Assembly: GCA_030621515.1 (NCBI GenBank)
Contig: JAUXHN010000025.1
Span: 1 to 33,602, forward strand
Direction: 5' to 3'
DNA length: 33,602 nt
Origin: Deltaproteobacteria bacterium
GTDB lineage: Bacteria > Myxococcota_A > Polyangia > JAAYKL01
Below are positions 15,646 through 22,444 of the stretch, in pieces. The position numbers and the translations under genes were made by a program. The notes under the pieces are model-generated. The model had not been told where the DNA came from. It ran no database searches and was given only the letters and a program-made list of their open reading frames with translations. The first letter of the stretch is position 1. Each line of letters opens with the position of its first letter.

Positions 15646-16146
15646 ATGAGGACAATCATTACCATCATCATTGCGACCGCTACCATCTCGCTTCTTGGGT
15701 GCGGATCGCTTCGGCCTCCGCCGTACAGCGAGCACCCGGTGGACTTTGCATACGAGATCGACGGGCAGGCGCACCATCTGTCACAGGCGCGTGGCCGGCC
15801 GGTGGTGCTGGTGCTCGTGCGAATCGCGGAACTCACCAGCGATCTCTTCATGAAACAGGTGGTGGACACATTCAACAGCACGGCAGGCAAGACGCTATTC
15901 CTGGTGCTGACCATCGCGCCCAATGAAGCGCCCATGCTCGATCAATACGCGGAGATCAAGGAGCTGCCCTTCTCCATCGGACTCGCGGACTGGTCCGTGG
16001 CGCAGGGCGAAACACGGCTGGGGCTCATTCCTGTGGTTCCTTCCACGTACTTGATCGGTCCGGATGGGCGCGTGCGGGACATGGCCCCGGGATTCGTTGC
16101 CGCCGACGTTCTGACCAGGGCAATCAAAAAGCAGGGATGGAGATAG
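15646..16146 (+). CDS. Lipoprotein with thioredoxin-like fold lacking the CxxC motif
   Basis: Predicted 166-residue lipoprotein; the signal peptide ends at Cys19 (SLLGC). The rest resembles redoxin/TlpA or SCO-type proteins: a first strand GRPVVLVLV, helices, a strand TLFLVLTIAP and the cis-proline-like line VVPSTYLIGPDGRV. At the position where a WCxxC active site would be expected, directly after the first strand, the sequence reads RIAELTSDLF, with no cysteine. Cys19 is the only cysteine in the protein, so thiol-disulfide chemistry is unlikely and a binding or scaffold role is more plausible. It lies 25 bases after the parvulin gene and 47 before larB. Confidence 0.78.
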   Translation: MRTIITIIIATATISLLGCGSLRPPPYSEHPVDFAYEIDGQAHHLSQARGRPVVLVLVRIAELTSDLFMKQVVDTFNSTAGKTLFLVLTIAPNEAPMLDQYAEIKELPFSIGLADWSVAQGETRLGLIPVVPSTYLIGPDGRVRDMAPGFVAADVLTRAIKKQGWR

Positions 16147-16193
16147 CAAGGGGTGTCCACACGGGCTTTCCCTTGTGATATGAAAGCTGAGCA

Positions 16194-16949
16194 ATGAATC
16201 CGAATAAACTCAAGGAACTGCTAAACGGTGTCCAGAGCGGCAAGATCGATGTCGCGGAGGCGATGGAAGAGCTCGCCCGTTTGCCGTTCGCGGATATCGG
16301 CGACGCGGTCATAGATCATCACCGGGCGCTGCGCACCGGCTTCCCCGAAGTCGTGCTGGGTGAGCCCAAGACCGAGGATCAACTGGTCGCCATCGTCGAA
16401 GAATTGGTAAAAGGCGGAGGCAACGTGCTCGTCACGAGGGTAGACGAGGAAAAGGCAGCGGCGGTCTGCGCCCGGGTAAGCGGGATGGTTTATCACGCGC
16501 AGGCCAGGTGCCTTGTTGTGGAACAGGCCCCCATCGAGCGCAGGGGTTTCGGCAAGATCCTCGTGGTCACAGCGGGCACCTCCGATCTTCCCGTGGCGCA
16601 GGAGGCGCTGCTCGTGGCGCGTCTCGCGGGAAATGAGGTGGCGCTGGTGAATGATGTGGGGGTCGCAGGCGTCCATCGCCTGTTGCATCGTCTCGACGAT
16701 CTGCGGAGCGCATCGGTGATCGTGGTTGTGGCCGGGATGGAGGGCGCGCTCCCGTCGGTGATCGGGGGACTCGTCTTGTGCCCGGTCATTGCCGTGCCCA
16801 CCTCTGTCGGGTACGGGGCGAACTTCAAGGGTGTGACTGCCCTGCTCGGGATGCTGAACAGCTGCGCTGCGGGCGTCACGGTGGTCAATATTGACAACGG
16901 TTTCGGAGCTGGCTACGCGGCTTCGCTCATGAATCGGATCAGAAACTAA
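16194..16949 (+). CDS. larB: Nickel-pincer cofactor biosynthesis protein LarB
   Basis: LarB carboxylates nicotinic acid adenine dinucleotide at C5 and releases AMP, the first step in making the nickel-pincer nucleotide used by lactate racemase (LarA) and related racemases or epimerases. The 251 residues show the typical LarB layout: an N-terminal helical part (KLKELLNGVQSGKIDVAEAM), PFADIGDAVIDHHRALRTGFPEVVLGEPKT, then an AIR-carboxylase-like core with VTAGTSDLPVAQEA, VVVAGMEGALPSVIGGLV and PTSVGYGANFKGVTALLGMLNSC near the end. It is followed by larC 13 bases later. No larA or larE is present in the window, so they must be elsewhere or absent. Confidence 0.93.
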   Translation: MNPNKLKELLNGVQSGKIDVAEAMEELARLPFADIGDAVIDHHRALRTGFPEVVLGEPKTEDQLVAIVEELVKGGGNVLVTRVDEEKAAAVCARVSGMVYHAQARCLVVEQAPIERRGFGKILVVTAGTSDLPVAQEALLVARLAGNEVALVNDVGVAGVHRLLHRLDDLRSASVIVVVAGMEGALPSVIGGLVLCPVIAVPTSVGYGANFKGVTALLGMLNSCAAGVTVVNIDNGFGAGYAASLMNRIRN

Positions 16950-16962
16950 AGGGGAACAAAAA

Positions 16963-18192
16963 GTGGAGATTCTGGAAAGAGGCGCGGGCAAAGGTTGCAT
17001 TCTGTATCTGGACTGCTTCAGCGGCCTTTCCGGAGATATGATCCTGTCGGCGTTGCTCGATCTGGGTATTCCCCTGGAGGTGGTGGAGTCGGCAGTGTCG
17101 TCGCTGCCCATCGAGGGCTATCGCATTCGCGTGGAGAAGGAGACCAGGCGTTCGGTCAGGGTCACTCGTTTCTTCGTGGACGTGGATGAAAAGGAGCAGC
17201 CCCATCGTCATTTCTCGGGCATTCGAGAGATGATCGAGCAGGCGAAGCTGGATCCGGGTATCGCAGATCTGGCCATCGACATTTTCAAGAACATCGCGCA
17301 GGCGGAGGCCAGGGTGCACGGTTCCACTATCGAGGAGGTGCACTTTCACGAGGTAGGCGCTGTCGATTCAATCGTGGATATTGTCGGGGTGGCCACCGCC
17401 CTGGATTATCTGGGCGCGCGACTCATCTGTGCGCCGGTGCCCCTGGGAAAAGGTTTCGTGAAAACGCAGCACGGCATGCTGCCCGTGCCCGCTCCGGCGA
17501 CCATGTTCATCCTGAAGGGGGTTCCGGTCGAGGGGACCGAAGTGGAATCGGAGCTCACAACTCCAACCGGAGCGGCGATAGTCAAGACAGCGGCACGCGC
17601 GTTCGGACCCATACCGAAGATGATCCCACAGCACGTGGGCTTCGGCGCGGGGGCCCGCAGCCACGAAAAGAGGTCCGGAATCTTGAGGGCCATCCTCGGT
17701 CTGCCGGTACCGGGTGAAGACGACGAGCCCCGGTGCTGGGTGATCGAAGCCAACGTGGATGACATCACCGGCGAGGTAGCGGCGAGCGCGATGGAGGGAT
17801 TATTCGAGAGCGGCGCACTGGACGCCTGGGTAGAAACCATACAGATGAAGAAGGGACGGCCGGCGCTCAAACTGTCGTTGCTCTGCAACAGGGAAGACCT
17901 GGAGTCCCTCGGGGCGCAGCTGATGCGAGAGACCACCACAATCGGCTTGCGGTACTACGCGGTGGGGCGAATGGAGATGTCCAGATCGGTGCACCGGGTG
18001 GACACTCCCTGGGGATCCGTGCGGGTGAAGGTAGCGCGTGGACCTGGAGGAAGCCTGAACGCCGCGCCGGAGTTCGAGGATTGCAAGCGGGCGGCGCTCG
18101 AACACCGGGTTCCGCTCAAGCGGGTGATGGCCGAAGTCGCGGGAATCGCGCAGCAGCTCCTGAATACTGAACGAGGTAGTGAGAAATGCTGA
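16963..18192 (+). CDS. larC: Nickel insertion protein LarC (nickel-pincer cofactor)
   Basis: LarC inserts nickel into the pincer nucleotide in a CTP-dependent reaction. The 409-residue protein is encoded as one uninterrupted frame, unlike Lactobacillus plantarum where larC is made from two frames by a programmed frameshift. Recognisable lines are YLDCFSGLSGDMILSALLDLG near the start, EEVHFHEVGAVDSIVDIVG (His-rich), CAPVPLGKG, LTTPTGAAI and the C-terminal CWVIEANVDDITGEVA. The start is a GTG at 16963 with AGGGG eight bases upstream. The stop overlaps the ATG of the channel gene by seven bases, so the two are probably translated together. Confidence 0.93.
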   Translation: MEILERGAGKGCILYLDCFSGLSGDMILSALLDLGIPLEVVESAVSSLPIEGYRIRVEKETRRSVRVTRFFVDVDEKEQPHRHFSGIREMIEQAKLDPGIADLAIDIFKNIAQAEARVHGSTIEEVHFHEVGAVDSIVDIVGVATALDYLGARLICAPVPLGKGFVKTQHGMLPVPAPATMFILKGVPVEGTEVESELTTPTGAAIVKTAARAFGPIPKMIPQHVGFGAGARSHEKRSGILRAILGLPVPGEDDEPRCWVIEANVDDITGEVAASAMEGLFESGALDAWVETIQMKKGRPALKLSLLCNREDLESLGAQLMRETTTIGLRYYAVGRMEMSRSVHRVDTPWGSVRVKVARGPGGSLNAAPEFEDCKRAALEHRVPLKRVMAEVAGIAQQLLNTERGSEKC

Positions 18193-19190
18193 AACTGTTC
18201 AGAAGAAGATCCGTGAAGATCGGTTCCAGGAGATCCGTAAAAAGCGTGACGAACGAGCCCATGGGGCCGATCCATGATCTCTCCAAAAAGATCACCGACG
18301 CGTCATGGTTTCAAAACGGCATCACCTTTGTGATCATTTTTGCGGGTATCCTCGTGGGCGTCGAGACCTATCAGGAGTTCGCCGCGAGGCACGGGCTCAT
18401 CATCCATTTCCTCGATCAGCTGGTCATATGGATCTTCGTGGCCGAGGTGATCATCAAGATGGCGGCCAATGGCAAGAGACCGTGGCGGTATTTCCTGGAC
18501 CCCTGGAACGTGTTCGATTTTACCATCGTTGCCGCGTGTTTCCTGCCGGTGGACGCCCAATACGTGATGGTGCTTCGGCTGGCCCGCCTCCTTCGGGTGC
18601 TCAAGCTGGTGAGGGCGCTGCCCAAGTTGCAGGTGCTCGTTGGCGCGCTGCTCAAATCGATCCCCTCCATGGCCTATGTCAGCTTGCTCCTGCTCATGCT
18701 GTTCTACGTCTACGCGGTGGCGGCCACGTTCATGTTCAGCGCAAACGATCCGGTGCATTTCGCGACCCTTCCATTGTCCATGCTGTCCCTCTTTCGCGCT
18801 GTGACCCTGGAAGACTGGACCGACATGATGTACATCAACCGCGACGGATGCGACGAGTACGGCTACAGGGGGATAGAGCACCTTTGCACTGCCCCCGAGG
18901 CATCTCCCATCGGAGCTCCGATCATTTTCGTCACGATCGTTCTTCTGGGCACCATGATCATCCTCAACCTGTTCATCGGTGTCATCATGAACGGCATGGA
19001 TGCGGCTCGCGAGGAGAACGAATTATTGGAGCGGGAGAGGAAGCTCGAAGCGGCAAAGGGCGCGGCGCCGTCCGTATCCGATCAGCTCCAGTCGCTGGCG
19101 CGAGAGCTCGATCGGGTTCACAATCGATTGATGAGTATTCAGATGTCGGCCCAGCGCTCCGAAGCGAATATCGCGCAAAAAGAGAGTTGA
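18186..19190 (+). CDS. Single-domain voltage-gated cation channel, TLEDWTD filter
   Basis: A 334-residue inner-membrane channel of the NaChBac/NavAb type, expected to form homotetramers. S1-S3 lie about 46-120; S4 (131-150, RLARLLRVLKLVRALPKLQV) has Arg/Lys every third position (131, 134, 137, 140, 143). S5 is about 160-185, the pore helix leads to the filter TLEDWTD at 207-213, and S6 is about 245-268. The C-terminus (275-320) is a heptad-rich coiled coil typical of tetramerisation. The filter has acidic residues in the positions that make engineered CavAb (TLDDWSD) calcium selective; as I recall, the Plesiocystis channel NavPp has this same filter and is sodium selective but calcium-blocked. 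Two cysteines (222, 234) in the loop after the filter might form a disulfide. The ATG overlaps the larC stop. Confidence 0.92.
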   Translation: MLKLFRRRSVKIGSRRSVKSVTNEPMGPIHDLSKKITDASWFQNGITFVIIFAGILVGVETYQEFAARHGLIIHFLDQLVIWIFVAEVIIKMAANGKRPWRYFLDPWNVFDFTIVAACFLPVDAQYVMVLRLARLLRVLKLVRALPKLQVLVGALLKSIPSMAYVSLLLLMLFYVYAVAATFMFSANDPVHFATLPLSMLSLFRAVTLEDWTDMMYINRDGCDEYGYRGIEHLCTAPEASPIGAPIIFVTIVLLGTMIILNLFIGVIMNGMDAAREENELLERERKLEAAKGAAPSVSDQLQSLARELDRVHNRLMSIQMSAQRSEANIAQKES

Positions 19191-19191
19191 T

Positions 19192-20025
19192 GTGAACACC
19201 TGCATAAATAGCGACCGTTCCGAGCTACCCATCGGAGTCTTCGATTCCGGACTCGGCGGGCTGACCGTCGTCCGCGAGATGCGGCGTCAACTTCCCGCCG
19301 AGAAGATAGTCTACCTGGGCGACAGCGCCCGCGTTCCATACGGGACCCGATCGGCGGCGACCGTGGAGCGATATTCCTGGAACTGCACGGAGCTGCTGCT
19401 CGAAAAAGGACTCAAGATGCTGGTGGTGGCGTGTAATACCGCATCGGCAGTCGCCCTGTCGTTCCTGCGGGATCGGATAGACATCCCCGTGCTCGGGGTG
19501 ATAACCGCCGGAGCGCGGGAGGCGTTGTCACAGCCGGGGGTGAGGCGCGTGGGAGTGATCGGTACTGTGGGCACGGTGGGCTCGGGGGCGTATCCCGCAG
19601 AGATCGGCGCCATCGACCCGGGCGTGATGGTTTTCCAGAATCCGGCGCCGCTCCTGGTGCCGCTGGCGGAGGAGGGCTGGACCGAGGGCGATGTTCCGCT
19701 CCTTTGCGCAAGGAAATATCTGACCCCTCTGGTGGCGAAGGGAATAGACGTCCTCCTTCTCGGATGCACCCACTATCCCCTTCTGCTGGATCCGCTGGGC
19801 CGCGCGCTTCGCGAGCTGGGCAGCTTTGCCTCGATGGTCGACTCGGCCACCGCGATGACCGCGGACGTGGCCCGTGCGCTCGATGAACACGCCCTCTCGC
19901 GACACCAACAGCGACGCGGCGAACTCACCTGCTACGTCACCGACCTTCCGTCCAGCTTTCAGGAAATGGCCGGCCGCTTCCTCGGCGAGCCGGTGGGGGA
20001 CGTGGAACAAGTGGATATTTCGTAA
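19192..20025 (+). CDS. murI: Glutamate racemase MurI
   Basis: MurI converts L-glutamate to D-glutamate for peptidoglycan synthesis, cofactor-independently, in the cytoplasm. The 277-residue protein has the family signatures: IGVFDSGLGGLTV near the start, YLGDSARVPYG, the catalytic cysteine lines ACNTAS (Cys81) and LGCTHYPLL (Cys192), and VDSATAMT. The start is a GTG at 19192, one base after the channel stop; its upstream ribosome site is only weakly purine-rich (AGAGAG), so translation may depend on coupling. The gene ends the plus-strand run that started with the parvulin lipoprotein. Confidence 0.95.
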   Translation: MNTCINSDRSELPIGVFDSGLGGLTVVREMRRQLPAEKIVYLGDSARVPYGTRSAATVERYSWNCTELLLEKGLKMLVVACNTASAVALSFLRDRIDIPVLGVITAGAREALSQPGVRRVGVIGTVGTVGSGAYPAEIGAIDPGVMVFQNPAPLLVPLAEEGWTEGDVPLLCARKYLTPLVAKGIDVLLLGCTHYPLLLDPLGRALRELGSFASMVDSATAMTADVARALDEHALSRHQQRRGELTCYVTDLPSSFQEMAGRFLGEPVGDVEQVDIS

Positions 20026-20032
20026 TACACGG

Positions 20033-20452
20033 TTAAGGTGTCCGGAATACGTGGTTGTCCGGATTGTCATACCAGCGCGTCACTTCATCCAGGTTTTCCG
20101 ATAACCAGGCCAGGAACGCCTCGGGGTCCATGGCGGTGACGATGGGCCACTTTCCCTTCTCGATCCGCAGTTTCTTGAAATTGATACTGGGCTTTGCCGT
20201 TGCAATAATCTGAACATCCTTTAGGAACCTGGCGGCATACTTCAGTTTCTTCTGCCTGCCGTGGGTTTCCTCCATCGTGGCCAGAGGGCTGGGGATGTTG
20301 TCGATTACCTCATATTCACCGGATCGAACCCGGCCCAAAATCATTCGGTCCGCATCACCAAAATGAGTGGGTGAAATTCGACCGTCTTTTGTAATTCCGA
20401 TAGCGACAACTTTCCAGATGGAATCGGCTCCGGCGCGGGAATTCTTCGGCAC
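20033..20452 (-). CDS. Dinitrogenase FeMo-cofactor (NifX/NifB C-terminal)-type domain protein
   Basis: A 139-residue cytoplasmic protein. The line VVAIGITKDGRISPTHFGDADRM and, later, KYAARFLKDVQIIATAKPS resemble the small NifX/NafY/NifB-C domain that carries metal-sulfur cofactor intermediates. It has no cysteine. The GTG start at 20452 is well supported by GGAGG five bases upstream. It is divergent from the ene-reductase with a 78-base spacer that contains both ribosome sites. No nif gene is nearby, so a nitrogenase role is unlikely; metal-cluster handling for the adjacent Fe-S flavoprotein is a guess. Confidence 0.72.
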   Translation of the reverse strand: MPKNSRAGADSIWKVVAIGITKDGRISPTHFGDADRMILGRVRSGEYEVIDNIPSPLATMEETHGRQKKLKYAARFLKDVQIIATAKPSINFKKLRIEKGKWPIVTAMDPEAFLAWLSENLDEVTRWYDNPDNHVFRTP

Positions 20453-20530
20453 GAAATCCTCCAGGTTGTGGCAAGGTTCCCATTCTGGAATTAGTGGTTA
20501 ACCTCATCAAGTAACAACGGGAGGTATACC

Positions 20531-22444
20531 ATGCGTTTCACCAATTCCTGCACGTTAGGAGCGCTTCATCTGAAAAACGGGTTTATCATGGCTCCGGTAA
20601 AAACCGCCTACGGTACGCCGGACGGCCGGGTAACCAAGCGCCATCTAACCTACCACGCCAACATCGCCCGAGGCGGCGCTGCCATGGTCATACTGGAACC
20701 GGTTTCTGTCACCCAGACGGGGAAAGAGCATCCCAAACAATTGACCATTCACCTGGATACCAGCGTCTCCGACCTGGCCGGAATCGTTTCAGTGCTGCAC
20801 GAAGAGGGATCCCTCGCCTGCCTCAACCTGAATCACGCCGGCCGTGCGGCCAACCCCAAGGCCACCGGCACACAACCGTCAGCTCCGTCCGCGGTCATCT
20901 GCCCCGCCACCGGACAAACACCGAAGGAGCTGACAATCCCGCAGATAAAGGAAATTCTGGCTGGCTACCGGACTGCCATGAAGCGCGCCAGGGAGGCGGG
21001 CTTTGACGCGGTGGAGATCCAGTGCGGGCATGGATACCTGGTCAGCCAGTTCCTGTCTCCCAGGACCAACCTTCGGAGTGATGCATACGGCAAGGACCGC
21101 ACACTGTTCCTGGACGAGTTATTCCGTATCGTGAAGCAGGAGCGTGACAGCATGGCGGTACTGATCCGAATATCGGGCAGCGAGTTCGCAGATGGGGGAT
21201 TGCAGCCCGAGGACAACCGGCCGATTCTGAAAATGGCAGAAGAAGCCGGCTTTGACGCGATACATTGCGGCAACGGCAGCGCGTGTGATTCACCCCCCTG
21301 GTACTACGCGCATATGGGCATTCCAGAAGACAAGCAGATCGCCGTATTCCGAAAAATTCGAGAAATGACCAATCTCCCCCTGATATTGACGGGACGCATG
21401 GCGGACATGGACAAACTCGCCCTGTTAGAGCGGGAAGACCTGGCTCAGGCGGTGGGGTTTGGCCGGGCCCTGATAGCTGACCCGAAACTACCTGCAAAAC
21501 TGGTGGAAAACCGTCCCGGAGACATCACGCTCTGCGGATACTGTTTACAAGGCTGCCTGGCCAACGTGAAGAATGGAACCGGTATTGGGTGCATCGTCAA
21601 TCCCGGGATCGACAGCGAACGCCCGATACCCCTTGAGAAACCGCTGAATGTGGCTGTGGTGGGGGGCGGACCCGCAGGAATGACTGCAGCAGCCACGCTG
21701 GCGGAAACAGGCGCGACCGTCACCCTGTACGAACAGGGGAGTGAGCTGGGCGGCCAGTTCCGGCTGGCGCCGCTGGCGCCTCACAAGGACACCATGAACC
21801 GTCCCCTGAACAGTCAGCTTCACCTGACAAACGACAGAGTGAAGAGTATTAAACTGAACACCCGTTTCACACCAAACATGGCCGATGCATATGACCATGT
21901 CATAGTTGCCAGCGGTTCCCGACAGAATCTTGCGGAAATTCAGAACCTGGATACTCAGCACTGGATGACCTCACTGGACTTTTTTGAGAATCGGAAGGAA
22001 GTACGGGGAAAGCGAGTACTCATCGTGGGCGCGGGAATGGTGGGGATGGAGGCTGCCGAAATCCTGACTGACCGCGGACTCCATGTGACCGCTACCAAGC
22101 GGACCGATACCATTGCCAACGACATGGAAATGGTGACCAAGAAAATGATGATGAACCGGCTCAAGGGAAACTCCAACATGATCATCATGCCGGAAACAAC
22201 TGTCCTGTCTTTCGGTGAAACCGGAATTCGGGTTCTTCATCAGGGCGTGGAAAAGACACTGGAGCCGGTAGATACCGTCATTCTGGCCTCGGGCATGCTC
22301 CCGGAAACCGAACTATTCGAGACACTGAAACAACAAGGAAAACCCGTGACGTTGATCGGTGACGCTGACCATCCCGCTGACATTTTCGCGGCCAGCCAGT
22401 CCGGCTATCGCGCGGCGTTGTCTATTACCAAGTGTCGTCGATAA
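20531..22444 (+). CDS. FMN/4Fe-4S/FAD ene-reductase (2,4-dienoyl-CoA reductase / old yellow enzyme family)
   Basis: A 637-residue cytoplasmic flavoenzyme with the domain order of bacterial 2,4-dienoyl-CoA reductase (FadH), 2-enoate reductase and trimethylamine dehydrogenase. Residues 1-330 form an FMN-binding TIM barrel (APVKTAYG, NHAGR, CGHGYLVSQFLSP). A 4Fe-4S motif Cys335-x2-Cys338-x3-Cys342-x11-Cys354 follows. The C-terminal half has a FAD/NAD(P) fold with GGGPAG at about 376 and VGAGMVGMEAA at about 493. NAD(P)H electrons would pass via FAD and the cluster to FMN. The substrate cannot be read from the sequence. GGGAGG lies six bases before the ATG. Codon choice looks less GC-skewed than in neighbouring genes (impression, not computed). 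The last 20 bases overlap the convergent lipoprotein gene. Confidence 0.9.
   Translation: MRFTNSCTLGALHLKNGFIMAPVKTAYGTPDGRVTKRHLTYHANIARGGAAMVILEPVSVTQTGKEHPKQLTIHLDTSVSDLAGIVSVLHEEGSLACLNLNHAGRAANPKATGTQPSAPSAVICPATGQTPKELTIPQIKEILAGYRTAMKRAREAGFDAVEIQCGHGYLVSQFLSPRTNLRSDAYGKDRTLFLDELFRIVKQERDSMAVLIRISGSEFADGGLQPEDNRPILKMAEEAGFDAIHCGNGSACDSPPWYYAHMGIPEDKQIAVFRKIREMTNLPLILTGRMADMDKLALLEREDLAQAVGFGRALIADPKLPAKLVENRPGDITLCGYCLQGCLANVKNGTGIGCIVNPGIDSERPIPLEKPLNVAVVGGGPAGMTAAATLAETGATVTLYEQGSELGGQFRLAPLAPHKDTMNRPLNSQLHLTNDRVKSIKLNTRFTPNMADAYDHVIVASGSRQNLAEIQNLDTQHWMTSLDFFENRKEVRGKRVLIVGAGMVGMEAAEILTDRGLHVTATKRTDTIANDMEMVTKKMMMNRLKGNSNMIIMPETTVLSFGETGIRVLHQGVEKTLEPVDTVILASGMLPETELFETLKQQGKPVTLIGDADHPADIFAASQSGYRAALSITKCRR

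Noticed and set aside
16963-18192. Programmed frameshift in larC
   Set aside because: Here the N- and C-terminal parts of LarC are in one continuous frame, so none is needed.
20033-20452. Nitrogenase-related locus
   Set aside because: Only one small FeMo-cofactor-type domain is present; no nifH, nifD, nifK, nifE, nifN or nifB is in the window.
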